Source: Siphlonurus alternatus
Taxonomy: Eukaryota > Arthropoda > Insecta > Ephemeroptera > Siphlonuridae
Length of the DNA: 64,000 nt
NCBI GenBank assembly: GCA_949825025.1
Contig: OX463778.1
Location: forward strand, 3,486,501 to 3,550,500
Direction of reading: 5' to 3'
The notes below the pieces were generated by a model that saw nothing but the letters and a program-made list of their open reading frames with translations, was not told where the DNA came from and ran no database searches. The position numbers and the translations under genes are program-made. Positions within the stretch are counted from its first letter, which is position 1. Every line of letters begins with the position of its first letter. This document shows, one piece after another, positions 45,088 to 56,951 of this stretch.

Positions 45088-47297
45088 TCACACCCTGGTG
45101 GTAGCTTCATTATCGGCTGCGGCCTTCTCAACTGCTGCCTCAAGGATCTCAACAAGCTGCTGAGCAGAGGGTCGCTTGTCTGGGTCCTTCTCGGTACAGC
45201 TGCAGAACACTCCAAGAACCACGTCATAGCTTGCATCTAGTGTCACATCGGGCAGGTCTGGGCGGGTGCCTGCAAAATAATAATAAAAAAATATTACATA
45301 TTAAACCTAAAGATAATTACAGAAACTTAAAAAATTGAACACTCACAATTTCTCGAACATGATCTTATAATAAATAAATAATATTCAATTAAAGCTACTG
45401 AGAAAATTCAAGGCACTTGTACACTTGTTGCCTTGGAAAATCTCTCATTTGCAGCCCTGTTAATCAACATGCCTTGTGTTATTCTTAAGGGGCACGGCGA
45501 TTAACAATGCCACAAATGAAAATTTTCCGAGGCGACGACTGTATATGTATGGTAAATAAATTTTTGATGCATTTCCGTGGGAATTTCAATTTTTTGAACT
45601 ATCAAACTAGCAAATTTAAATTAGAGATTTATTTATCAAAAAATATTTTTAATTCATGGAAATAAATATTTGACTAGCTCGAAGTATATTGTCTAGCCAC
45701 AAAAGTAAAATTTACCAATGTTATCACAAAACGATTCTTCGTCAAAACTGGTCTCATCATCGTCTGACTGCTCCGACAAGCGAAGATGAGGAACACATAG
45801 AGCAATCATCTCCCATATCACCAGACCATACGAGAAAATGTCTGCCTTGTGAGTGATTGGTGGAGCATCCTCCGACATCTCTACTGCATGGACTTCAGGT
45901 GCAGACCAAGGCTCTGTGCAGAGGTAGTTCTCCGTTACAACGCCATTAGGCCCTATTGGAACACTTGTTCCAAAGTCACATAATTTTGCTATTTCAAAGT
46001 CTCCCTTGATCAAAATATTTTGGCTTTTGATATCACCATGAGCCAAACGATGTTCTCCATGTAGATAGTTTAAAGCTCGAGCAATGCCAAGTGCAACATG
46101 AAGAATGGTGTTCGAAGGAAACGGGCCAAATCCATCTTCATTACGTCTTTCTATCAGATCCATGAGGCTTGACCCGCCTTCTTCCATGGCCAAACAAAGA
46201 CGTCCATCTTCTTGTTTTTGGATACCACGAAATCCAACAATATTAGGATGATTTAGACGTCGTAAAATCTCAGCTTCACTTTCCAAGCGTTTTGCAAGGT
46301 CAAGATCACAAATCTTATGACGTACTAAACGTTTGATTGCCCATGGAGAGCTGAGAACTTCTGAATCTGGTGCTTTACGATTAATTTTGAAAACACTCAC
46401 GCCTGAAACAATTGAAACAAATAATAATAATAAAATTAACGCGGAAAATGTGGCTACGCCACATACAAAATCATACAATGCATTAGCCCCATCATATATT
46501 ACAATTAACATAAAAATAATAAAATACTGTATTATAAAGGTGGATTTCCATGGAGCGATGTGGAGCAAAGCTGAGCAGAAAAGGTGCACTTGATTTAATA
46601 TTGGATGATGGCCACCTTGGTGATAAAATTGCTCACTGTGCTGTGGGATGTGAGTTTATCACTGACATGGGCACCATACATACTTGTGAAGCAAATACCG
46701 GTACGCCTTTCCTGTGCATCTCTGCCCCACTCAACATTACCAAAGGTACCGAGAGGTGTGGTAGGAACAGACAATTTGATTAAGAAATGAAGCAGTGCAT
46801 GATTGGACGCCCACGGGAGTTATCGTGCTGGATTGGAGCTACAGTTTGGATACAGGAATTAAATTTCAGGCACTGCAATGATGTGATTAACAGTATGATA
46901 TGCATACAGTACTCTACAGACAAATAACAGTCAATAGTATCATCCAATATGCACAGTTACTGCATATTTAAAATTATCCATATTCTGACAACGGAGGAAA
47001 TACTATCATGTATGCATATGTATACCAGTATACATATACGTACAGTATATAGTACGAATAAATGATAAACATGCGCAAAATTTGAATGCATGAGGTGTAA
47101 AAAATATGAGCATATGCATATTGTACAGTATCATACAGTAATATGCAAAGATGCATACCTGTTCCATAGCCCAACTTTTCAAGGAGAGGAGATGGAGGAA
47201 TCTGAATGGGTGTCCTGCATAAAGATTTTTTTAGTTCTTGAACACGAGGTGGTGTCTTGAAAGCACTTGAGGTCGTTTTTGAGGATGAACTATTCAT
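45088..47297 (-). CDS. PBK: PDZ-binding kinase PBK/TOPK, complete, three exons, 335 aa
   Basis: Mitotic MAPKK-like kinase (family knowledge). Exons: 47297-47159, 46402-45716, 45269-45088; junctions are GGTATG/TTTCAG and GGTAAA/TTGCAG, phase 1 at both, total 1008 nt. The N-terminus has TP sites (KTPPR, CRTPIQIPPSP) as in PBK, then the G-loop LGYGTGVSV split by intron 1, K70 (WAIK), HGDIKSQN with D170, CDFGTS with D189, TEPWSAPE (209-216), ADIFSYGLVIWEM, the acidic insert SDDDETSFDEESF, and the C-lobe end DPDKRPSAQQLVEIL. The HGD in place of HRD is typical of PBK. The protein ends TTRV, a class I PDZ ligand, matching the family's name although vertebrate PBK ends differently. Length is close to human PBK (322 aa). 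The frame before exon 2 stays open but is intronic, since exon 1 supplies the first half of the G-loop. Confidence 0.95.
45421..45545. mobile_element. Small MITE-like repeat, copy 1
   Basis: Contains GTTGCCTTGGAAAATC ... GCAGCCCTGTTAATCAACAT ... GGGGCACGG ... ATTTTCCGAGGCGACGACT, an imperfect palindrome in PBK intron 2. The same order of motifs recurs at 55785-55900. Confidence 0.55.
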
Positions 47298-50200
47298 TTC
47301 AAAGGTTTTTATTCCAAAATTCTTGTTGAAAAACTAGATGCAACCCATGATACAACTATGGATGCAACCCTTAGAATTTTTTTACAGCTGCTTACTGCAC
47401 TTTCCCGCTAAAATATTGGGCCTACCAAACAAAGCAAACAAATGCCATTTTCATCGTGTGCCACAAAAACAAATGAAGCTCTACTTTTGATGACGCGACA
47501 TAACAGCGGGGGCGCTGGTAGTAAATGGTACTAATTACTTCAACTTTTACTCGTCAGAGTGCGCTACTGTACAGAGGCTTAACTGCCTCTTCAGGACAAA
47601 ATTGAAACTAAATCGAAGTTAGGCAACCCGCCAGACAATTTAGACGCGCAATTTTTAAAGGGTCAATTTATTTTATAAGTTAGTAATTATATACAAAATA
47701 AGGCCTTTTACAATCATTCAGCTACTTCAGTCAGGAACCACATAACGTGTTCAGTTATTAGAGCTTTACTAGCACTGAATCTTTTTTGAAAACTGCTGAA
47801 TTAATAAAAATCGCACAAAAATAATATTGAGATGCTGCGTTACAGCCTTCACTGCAAAAATACATTATTTTAAATTGCTGATATTTTATTCTTGTGAAAG
47901 ACTATCATTAAATTTTAGTACTTACATTTGAAAAAATATTTAAAAAGAACACATTTTAACACATTTCAGAGCTCTGGTCCATGAATTACTGAAATGAGAT
48001 GGTTATGCGTTTTTGGTTCATGGCGATGCGACTTCCCGAGCGGCCCAAATATTTGTATTTTCTTGGCCCTCAAGCGGTTGTTTCAGGAAGTTTCAATTTT
48101 TTTCTCAGTTTTTTTATAATATCAGCTTCTTAGGAAAAACATGGCGACTTCAATACGGCAGCGGAATGGCGCTTATCGTCGTCTCGATTATTATTTCTTA
48201 TATTTTATTTATTGAAGAGTTATAAATGTGTGTGTAACTTTTGTAAGCCTTTATTGTGACTGCAAGAACTGTATCACCACTATATAATGAAGACAAGAGA
48301 TGGATTCATCCTGATATGAACGAACGAAGTAAAGGTTAGTACATGACCAAAAGATCGGGACATTAGGCGTTGTTTATGTCCCGTTTTCATCAGTTTTGTT
48401 GCAGGATGTAATTTTTCGTTCTCTTGTGGCTATTCTGTGTAACCTATTAATATAGTAATTACCGATATATGCATGTTTATAGCTATTTTGTTTCGTGTTA
48501 CAGCAGAAACAAGCCTGCAGCTGGCCAGGCCTGGACCCACCCCATGATACAACTATAATAGATAGGTCCATCAGCCCTACGAATTTGGACTGATCTGCGC
48601 ATTTTGGCTAAAAACACCCAAGGTGACGTCACGTAGTGAGCTCAAAACAGCTGTTTCGCTGCACGAGGGGCCCCTACCGGAGCAGAATTTTTGTTCAACA
48701 TTAGCGAGAACGTTGCTTTTTATCTCATCTCAAATTTGATATTTATTTACAATACTACAAGCCCAACCGGTTGCAGTAACGTATTAAAAGAATTTTTAAA
48801 CACTGCAATTCGCAAGCAATCTGGGGTAGAAGTTCGTATCTTTGTTCATAAAGCATACAAAGTTGCTATTGGCTGTGCGCAGATTAGTCACCTAGCGTTT
48901 GCGCAGCTTCATTTGGATTCAAGCTTTTTTATCATGCACACTTCGCAGAGCCATGCGCAGTAGACTACTAACATTTAAAACTCGTTTCTGCGCAGCTTTT
49001 CTAAGCCGTGGCTATTAATTTACGGAAAACTCTATAATAGAGTAGAAAAAATTAAACGTATGCACCGTGCGCATGGGACGGCCCTGGACCCACCCATTGG
49101 ATTTGCATGCCAAGGAGGAGGAAATCTCGCCCGCGGAGTGGAAAACTCGAGCCTGGGACCATTTTGTGACAACTGTCAAATCTATTATGATGTAAAATTT
49201 CTTAAATACAAGTTATAAAACCCATTTTCTCTGTGTTCTTTTGTAAATAATCATAAAATAGAAAGAAATTAATTAAAAAATAAACCGGAAGTGGAAGCCA
49301 TTTTTATTTAGTGTAAGAAAATGAATAACGCAAAGCGCAACTTGACAAAGTTTGACCGACGTGCCACCTGGTGGTTGTTTCCGATAACATTTTCATGCGA
49401 ATTGTACATATTTCGTTACATACAGAAGATGATCGGCCGTGTTTTGGTTTGGTCTTGAAGAATTTTCTCCAATGTGCAGTCCAGCTAAAAATGCTGTTTT
49501 ACATTTTTTTATGACTTCTTTATTACTGAAGCAATAAAAATGAGTTTTACACCAAACGATTTATTATTAAATTCTGTATAACTATTGCTTGAAACATTTA
49601 TTTTGCCGTTTTGTCCGAAAAAAGTTATTATCGAAATTGTTTGAAAAATTTCGGTTAAGGGGCGTAACAGTTAATTTGGCGCCAAAATGACCGAACAGCT
49701 GTACGGAGAGAAGCCGAGTCCGCCGAGTCTCGTTTTATTAAAAATGTAGTGTTTTTCTCGCTGCTGCCTTTAAAAGAGATACAAATATCAAGACAATAAA
49801 ACATATTAAATGTGAGTATTACGTTTTTTATAAGAATTGTAATGTTTTTAGTCTATAACCAAGCAAGCAAAGTTCACGGTGTGCAAATGGCTTCCTTCGT
49901 ACTGTAACTCTTTTTATTATTTATTAATTTGTGTTGTGTGTATAATATAAGATTTTTATGTTTTTTTATGTTTATGTAATATATTATATGTACACTGTAA
50001 GAGTGTTCAGTAAAAACTTTTATGAAAGTAACTCTTTCATCAATATGCATACTTAATTGTGGATTATTTTTTACTTGCCCCTCTACCACAGACAATTGTT
50101 TGTGCCCCTAATGTTAGAAAAATTTACACTGAACTATGTAGAGAATATCCTCTATAATACTGAGACTTATACTTATACATATAATTTACAGCGAAATTTA

Positions 50201-50590
50201 CTGCCTGAGCTTTTTCGATCTGGAGCGTTTCAAAAGGTGTGAAGGTTTTTGGCAACTTCTGGCTCATTTTTCCAAATTGCCTTTTTCAAGGAAGTTTATA
50301 AAATTATTGACTTATTTTACAGTAAATTGGGTAATGTGTATCCAAAATAGAACGACAGTTTGTAACTATGCATACATCGTAAGCTAGAATATGTCACAAA
50401 AAGACTGTGGCAATCTTTTAAAATTGGTGTGAGATCTGCAGCTATGCAACCACATCCCACAGCTGAAGGAAAAACAGAGAAAAAGATGTATTTTCTGATG
50501 ACTTCATGTTTTCTATCAAGGCATTTCTATAAATAATGAACCCGTTGTAATTTACTGTTGAAACACAACATTAAATTTCTATTATTCCAG
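47298..50590. other. Region upstream of PBK, up to the PI4K-beta-like relic
   Basis: The first few hundred bases (to about 47640) are GC-richer and CpG-containing and likely form the PBK promoter. 48520-49160 is GC-richer, with GGACCCACCC at two sites (48533, 49087) and a TGACGTCA at 48624; it looks like repeat DNA. No exon I would defend. Confidence 0.45.
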
Positions 50591-51446
50591 GTGCATACGC
50601 AGTGCTGAATTCTCACTACGAGTAGTGTGGCTTCTCGAAGCCTATTCTTCCCATGCTCATCTTACCAGCAAAAGCAAAAGCGACGGTAAGACCTTCCTCA
50701 ACTCTAGCGTCTTAGACAGGTCACTGACCCCATGTTCTTGTGTCAGGTACCAAGCTGACCAAGCTTGTCGGACAAGCTGCGTCCCAAAGAGTGGATGCCT
50801 CGCTATCTTGAGAACAGACCACGGCCGCTGACATTGCAGCCTTCGCCAAGCTAGAAGGCTCATCAGAGGTCATGGCATAGTCAGATGCAAATGCCGTCCA
50901 GCTGGCACCAGCAAAGTCTCTAGGTATGTACCGTGACTTGTTGTTGCTATAATGTGATATCCTTTTTGCAACTATTTTTTTATCCAGGAATAAGTTTTTT
51001 TTTTATATAACATTATATTAATTTATTTTCTCTAATATTGTGCTAATTCTACTTTCTAATGTAATTTGAGGGGGTATACACAAAGGACTTCGTAGTTAGT
51101 ACCAATTTTTTGCAGTTGCTGCTTGATTTAGCATTGGAATTTTATTTCAGATTTTGGTTTAGGTTATACTGTATACTTATGTATGGAAACATTTTAGGTT
51201 ATGCCAAGTTTTTTGTAAACACTCACTGTAATCTGTTTCACATTCTCCATTTAGCTAGTCTGATGAAAATAGTATATGAGAAACTGTATTATTTGTTCAT
51301 CTAACACTAACGTAAGTACATATGTACAGTAGTTCTAAAAGCTGAATTGAAATATATATACAGTATTTGCAATTTTTGTTTAACTGCATGTGATTAGATT
51401 CAAAGCTAGAAATTAATATATTTCCTGAACCTATATCATACTTTCA

Positions 51447-51695
51447 CAGACCCTACAGAGACCTCCGTGTCTTATGGCCAGGGATTTGATCAGAGCTTCA
51501 CTGTAACTAAGAGTGGTGGCGCTGCTAAATGTTCGGCATGGCCCGGTTCTTTCTGGTTGCTGGCAGCCCGCGCAGCCAGCGAGAACCGGGCCTTGCTGCT
51601 GCGATTCAGTGGCGCCGCCACTCTCAGTTACAGTGGTCAAGCTGGTCAAATTTCTGGCCATAAGACGTACACGGAGGTCTCTGTAGGATCTCTGA
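51447..51695. mobile_element. GC-rich foldback inside the PI4K-beta-like relic
   Basis: Ends CAGACCCTACAGAGACCTCC and a complement ending GGTCTCTGTAGGATCTCTG; arms of about 105 bp with GCGCCGCCACTCTCAGTTAC and matching opposite strand, and a centre with GGCCCGGTTCT. GC content is well above its surroundings. It sits between exon-like blocks b and c of the relic. Confidence 0.75.
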
Positions 51696-52330
51696 TACTT
51701 TCAGTTCTCCCAATTTTACCATGTATTTGATTGGTTCCTTCTTTTTTGTCATCAGAAGGAAGCAGTAGCAGCTCTTGTCTGGGAGATCTACGGAGTGGCA
51801 GAGCTTTCAACACGGGCTGCACGTGTTTCGAGACTCACCGTGGCATGGTCAACGAACTTTGGGGACACAAGACCAGCTGCATCTGTTGGTGAGTGGTTGA
51901 TTGGATCAATTAACCATTATTTATGTTCCCATTGTGAGGGTAAGCATTACAGAGTTTTTCAGGTCAGTTTCAGGACTATTGGGTTGACCTTGAAATAACA
52001 CAAGGTCAAAATAAGTGGGTCATGAGACTGAAACTGATAGCTAATACAATATGGCAACCTAGCTAATACAATATGGCAACCTTGACGTTTTAAACCTTCA
52101 GTTTTTTTGCAATATACGTACTGTAGTCAATAGGAATCAAATAAGTATGTATGTTACAGTATTGTTAGTCTTTTTATTTATTTGTTTGTTTGTTTGTTTG
52201 TTTGTTTGTTTATTATTTTATTTATTATTTCACATATTTTTTTTTAGTGAACAATATTTTACAGTACATTATTTTATTAATTTTTCCATAAACTATTAAT
52301 ATTCCAGTGTACATACTTTATTCCTAGATA

Positions 52331-52624
52331 TAGAGGCTTCAAGTGAGTGCGCCCGTGCTGCGCAACTGTTGTTGCTAAGGCCCATCTTGCACTTGAAAAT
52401 GAAGCAAAGTGTTTTTTTAACTTTTCTCGGTTATAAATCAAGTATAAAATCTAAATCTTGAATTATCTACTTTATTTTTCATTTTGAACGAAAGTTCCGT
52501 AAAGGAATGGTCCTTAATTAAAAAATCTTATTCTTTGTGAAAAAACGAATTCACGTTTTTTTTTTACATATGTTTAGATAGGATGGTGAGAACACTGAAA
52601 AATCAGCTGACTTGAAGCCTCTAT
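52331..52624. mobile_element. Repeat with TAGAGGCTTCAAGT inverted ends
   Basis: Ends TAGAGGCTTCAAGTGAG and a complement ACTTGAAGCCTCTA. About 294 bp, AT-rich interior with AAAGTTCCGTAAAGGAATGG. Related partial copies at 54364-54620 (opposite orientation) and about 56570-56800; all three lie in the decayed-gene region. Confidence 0.7.
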
Positions 52625-52721
52625 TATGAAACTTTATGGCAACAGACACACAATTATTTTGTGCCCTGCTTGAGATAGCATAGTAATAAGATTTTTTTTT
52701 TTCCCGATTCTTTTTTTCTTA

Positions 52722-53043
52722 TTAAAAGAAAAGGATAGAAATAACCAGCAAGGCCTTACCGATCGAAAGAGTCACAGCAGGTGGAAATTCTTGTGGTCAC
52801 AGAGGTTCACTCGAAAGTTTTTACATTTTTGAAACGTTTCGCATCGTGGAGATGCTTCTTCAGTCACAAGATGAAGTAGAATCTTCTTCTTCTTCTTGTG
52901 ACTGAAGAAGCATCTCCACGATGCGAAACGTTTCAAAAATGTAAAAACTTTTGAGTGAACCTCTGTGACCACAAGAATTTCCACCTGCTGTGACTCTTTC
53001 GATCGGTAAGGCCTTGCTGGTTATTCCTATCCTTTTCTTTTAA
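52722..53043. mobile_element. Foldback element with arms of about 145 bp
   Basis: Ends TTAAAAGAAAAGGATAG and complement; arms include CCAGCAAGGCCTTACCGATC and ATCGTGGAGATGCTTCTTC, nearly perfect, around a CTTCTTCTT centre. Immediately upstream of exon-like block d of the PI4K-beta relic. Confidence 0.85.
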
Positions 53044-53417
53044 TAAGATTATCACAACCTAAATGGTTTATTTTCCTTAATTTGATTCTTTTTTTCTATG
53101 ATAAAATAAAATGAAGTATCATGACACTAAATTTCTCCCCCCAGGCTCCGCGGCTGGAAGGGGAACTCCACTTTGTGCGGTCTCTGTTCGCCATTGGTCA
53201 CCTCCTCCCCGGCCTGGCGGGGGGCAAGGAGGCTCAGGTGATACGACTATGTGCAGAGCTGGACCAGATCAACCTGAACCTGCCTGCCAGAGTCTAGCTG
53301 CCCATCCACTCGAGCACCACCCCCCACCACGTGCTGCATCTCCGTCATGTACTCGTCCGTGCTCAACAGCAAGGATAAGGTGGGTGCCTTCATTGTAATA
53401 TAAAACAGTAAGAGATT

Positions 53418-53607
53418 TTCACAATGAACTTAGCCTACAAAATTTTAGTAATGAAATTGATATCAAATTTCAGTAAAGCACTAAAAAGTTCAAGGAGCAA
53501 ATCAATTTTCAATCAATCAATATATATATTGTATATATTTTAGTGCTTTACTGAAATTTGATATCAATTTCACTACTAAAATTTTGTAGGCTAAGTTCAC
53601 TGTGAAT
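53418..53607. mobile_element. 190-bp foldback
   Basis: Left TTCACAATGAACTTAGCC and right GGCTAAGTTCACTGTGAA, with inner arms ATTGATATCAAATTTCAGTA and complement. Directly follows exon-like block d. Noncoding. Confidence 0.75.
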
Positions 53608-54363
53608 ATTGTTATTTTAATTGTGGTATTTTGATGTTTGTCTATGATTGTATTACTAATTTTTTTTTTTTTTGTTTTTACAGCTTTTTCAATTTTGCTT
53701 AGTATGTAGTCACAATGTATCAACTGATATTTAATGTGAAATAAATAAAAAAAAAAAAAAAAAAACAGCAGGGTAACATTCATGCTGTCCAGAGATGTAG
53801 TATAATATATGAACTATTATGAACACTGTGGACTTTGACCTGGCTCTGTTTGTCATGGAGGTGAACTTACATCAGAAATGTTTTATTTGTCAAAATTAAA
53901 AATCTGCATCGTTTCTTCTCAGCAAGTAAGACAGTGTTAAAGTTTGTGGGGTTCAGAATTGTAGCTTTTTCTCAAGACCATTCTTTCATTTTAATGAATT
54001 TTATTTCATATGTAATTTTGAATATAAAATTAAATAAAAATTTAAATTAGGGAAATATTTAATAAAATAAAAATTGTACCCGTATGAAATAAAAAAGTTT
54101 TTACTAACTTTTTTTATTTCATAGGAGTACATTTTTTAGTTTATATTTTAATTATTGAATACTGTATTTCCCTCATTTAAATTTTGATTTAAGTTTATTC
54201 TTAAAATAACATACAATTCAAAGATTTCAAAGGAAGAACCTTTAATAACATATCACAAACGTAATGGTTTATTTTCCTTAAATTGAATAAATGTAAGGTA
54301 GATTAACAAATACTCAAAAAATGCAACTTGGTAAACACATGAGTAAAATAAGCTGGACCAGTA

Positions 54364-54620
54364 TCGAGGCTTCAAGTCAGCTGATTTTGCGGTATTCCCA
54401 CCGTTCTATCCAAACCCATGTAAAAAAAAAAAAAACAAACTCAAAATTGATCTTTTGGCATAAAATATTTTTTTTTTGTTTTTGTTTTTTTTTTTAGAAA
54501 AATGAGTCCTTGATTCATTATCAGAATATTCCTGAATGGGGGATAGGAGATGGTTTCAAATTAATTGCTTTAATAATTGATGAGGAGAAATTCAAATTTT
54601 CTAACATAGAGGCTTATGGA
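54364..54620. mobile_element. Second copy of the TAGAGGCTTCAAGT repeat, inverted
   Basis: Starts ATCGAGGCTTCAAGTCAGCT and continues with CGGTATTCCCACCGTTCTAT, the complement of the right end of 52331-52624; ends near ACATAGAGGCTTATGG. Interior partly replaced or diverged. The short open frame here is not a gene. Confidence 0.6.
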
Positions 54621-55784
54621 GAAAATTTTCCCGCCGGGGAACACTTGACGCCTCCATTGGCCCAACATCACTGGACCAACTGTTTGTTGACAATAACTAC
54701 TTTTGTTTGCAGACTTTGTATCTCAGATGACCCTCATCTCCAGAGACTCTGTCTGCGTCCCCCCTCTCTCGTACGTCCTGACGATGACCGAAGCTTGGAC
54801 GCCCCACTGATGCTCTTCCCCCTTCTGCACAGCCCCCCTGCCTGCTGGCCGAGCTTGACGTCAGCCAATCAGCAGCCAGCGTTGGTCTGGCACTCACCGC
54901 GCTGTTGGCAAGACTGCATCAACATCGCCTCGCCCTGCTGAGTCTGGCACTGAACTACGAGAATGCGGGAATGAGGGCTCTGGCAATTTACTTGATAGGT
55001 ATGCTATGTTTTTACTCTACTTCTACTCGCAATGGTTGTAACAAACCATTGTTTATAATGTCTGTCGCATGAAGCCTTTTTCATTGTTAAACATGGGAAG
55101 ATGTATTGCCTGTCTGGAAGCTCTTCTAGTCTTGTTTAAAAATTAATGTCACCGTGGTGGCCATTGCTCAATATATTTTCTGATGATGAAGTATGTATTA
55201 TTATTTTTTTATATATAATTTTAAGTCTCCATTTAAAACAATACTAATCTTAAATGCTGAATATCTAAAAAAACTTCACTGAATTTGGTCTATTTTTTTT
55301 TTTTTTTTGGTAAAATTATTTCATTATTTCATGGTGTCAGGAAGGTTTGCTGAAATTTTCAGATTAGTTCACCATCTACTAAGCCCACTGACATTAATCC
55401 TTTTAGTTCCAAGTATTGTTAAAATACCAATTTGTGAGGAAAAATTTGGTATCAATTATGAAAGGGATTGAAATATAAACGTGGAGAAATTTTGTACTGA
55501 TCTTTTTTATTATTATTATTTATTAAAAACAATGTACTGTAATTATAATTATTGTGAATGATAAAAAATGCTAGTAAACACATTAACGTCTTTAACAAAT
55601 TAATTATTAGAAATTCCAAAGCAAAGGAAAATAAAAGAACATTTTTAGTGACTCCATAAGAAGATTTCTTTTATTTTTTATTCTGATCGAAATAATTTTG
55701 TTTTTTTTATTGTGAATTATTAACATAAATTTTAAACAGTTTTAAATACAGATTTTTGTACAACCAATTCTAAAATGAACACTG

Positions 55785-55900
55785 GTCACCTTGGAAAATT
55801 TCCCTATGCAGCCTTGTTAATCATAATGCCCTGTGTTATCATTTCGGGGCATGGAAATTAACAAAGCTGCAAGGAGATATTTTCTAAAGTGACGACTGTA
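55785..55900. mobile_element. Small MITE-like repeat, copy 2
   Basis: GGTCACCTTGGAAAATTTCC ... GCAGCCTTGTTAATCATAAT ... GGGGCATGG ... ATTTTCTAAAGTGACGACTG, same layout as 45421-45545. Confidence 0.55.
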
Positions 55901-55951
55901 CATTGAATTCCTACATGGTTATTAGAAGTAATTAAACTTTGTTGTACAAAA

Positions 55952-56021
55952 ATGAATGAATGAATGAATGAATGAATGAATGAATGAATGAATGAATGAA
56001 TGAATGAATGAATGAATGAAA
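55952..56021. repeat. (AATG)n microsatellite
   Basis: About 70 bp of AATG repeat between exon-like blocks of the unidentified gene relic. Confidence 0.95.
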
Positions 56022-56090
56022 TACAAAATAACAAAAATAATAATTCATCAGTTTGTGGTGTAAAAAAAAAAAAAGTGCAGATTTTGAGTA

Positions 56091-56121
<31 letters not shown>

Positions 56122-56569
56122 TTGTGAAGGTACTGATTCGACTAAAAGCCACAGCAGTCCATATTTAAAACAATGCTAATCTAAAATGCTAAATATATCA
56201 AAAATTTTCCCGATGTTAGTCTATTTTTCATGAAAAATAATTTCCATTCTTTCTACAATTTTCAGAGAGTTGTCTAAGCCTATTTCTTATACCACTGACA
56301 ACAATCCTTAACTCTGCTGTACCCAACTAATGCTTGGTTTGTCTCCAGCGTTTCACTCTTGCCTCTGAGCATCTTCTCGAGCTGCTTGCCAGACAGGAGA
56401 GGGGGAGAGGGGCTGTGGTCTCTCGTCAAGGAAGCGTCACTCCCTCTGCTGCAGGCCGACAAGCTGGCCAAGGCTGCCGTCGTGTGTGACCATTTCGCCA
56501 CCAGCAAACTGCCGCTAACGGTATGTCACCTAACAAGCACATTAGTATCTATCAAGTCAGTGTGCCTCG

Positions 56570-56800
56570 CGATGCTCATTTGTGTTAGGTCAATCTTACA
56601 CTTGAAAGTGAAGTGTTTTTTATTTAATTCTTCTTGGTTATATATGGTGTAAAAATATAAATATTGCATTATCCACTGTTTTTTTCAGTTTGGACTAAAG
56701 TTCCATAGAGGAATTTTCACTAACAAATCTTGTTATTGTTAGTAAAAAAAAAATATATATTTTTTTTTTCTTTCATCTTATAGGTTTAGCCACCATAATA
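56570..56800. mobile_element. Third, diverged copy of the TAGAGGCTTCAAGT repeat
   Basis: Shares CAATCTTACACTTGAAAGTG, AAAGTTCCATAGAGGAAT and surrounding order with the interior of 52331-52624, but clear ends are missing. Confidence 0.45.
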
Positions 56801-56951
56801 TATTGTGGCATTTGACTAATTCAATCAGGGAAATGTGGAAACCTCAATCAGCATGATGACCATTAATATATAACTACACATGAGAATGCATCATTATAAA
56901 ATATGTATAGTGTTCCTAGTTTTCAGTATTATGTAATGTACTGATAATGGT

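Larger units (their letters stand above)
50591..53379 (+). pseudogene. Decayed phosphatidylinositol 4-kinase beta-like gene fragment
   Basis: Four exon-like blocks match the region of PI4K-beta between the helical (LKU) and kinase domains. (a) 50591-50685 reads CIRSAEFSLRVVWLLEAYSS. (b) 50747-50923 reads GTKLTKLV, shifts frame to SDKLRPKEW, meets a TAG, continues KAHQRS, shifts again to SDANAVQLAPAKS. (c) 51756-51888 reads GDLRSGRAFNTGCTCFE. (d) 53145-53379 reads APRLEGELHFVRSLFAIGHLL then INLNLPARV, a TAG at 53295-53297 where the family has Trp (PARVWLP), TPHHV, and after a frameshift VLNSKDK at the exon end. Splice sites between blocks survive, so this is a duplicated, not retro-copied, relic. 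The catalytic kinase half was not found downstream. A hairpin element sits between blocks b and c, and two more repeats between c and d. Identification rests on remembered family motifs. Confidence 0.72.

Noticed and set aside
46403..46589. Hydrophobic N-terminal extension in frame with PBK exon 2
   Set aside because: It is intron sequence: exon 1 at 47297-47159 supplies the N-terminus and completes the G-loop with a proper TTTCAG acceptor at the junction.
48250..48334. Possible exon reading FIVTARTVSPLYNEDKRWIH and ending at GTTAGT
   Set aside because: Protein-like text, but a stop lies just upstream with no good acceptor or start codon, the donor is poor, and no partner exon was found.
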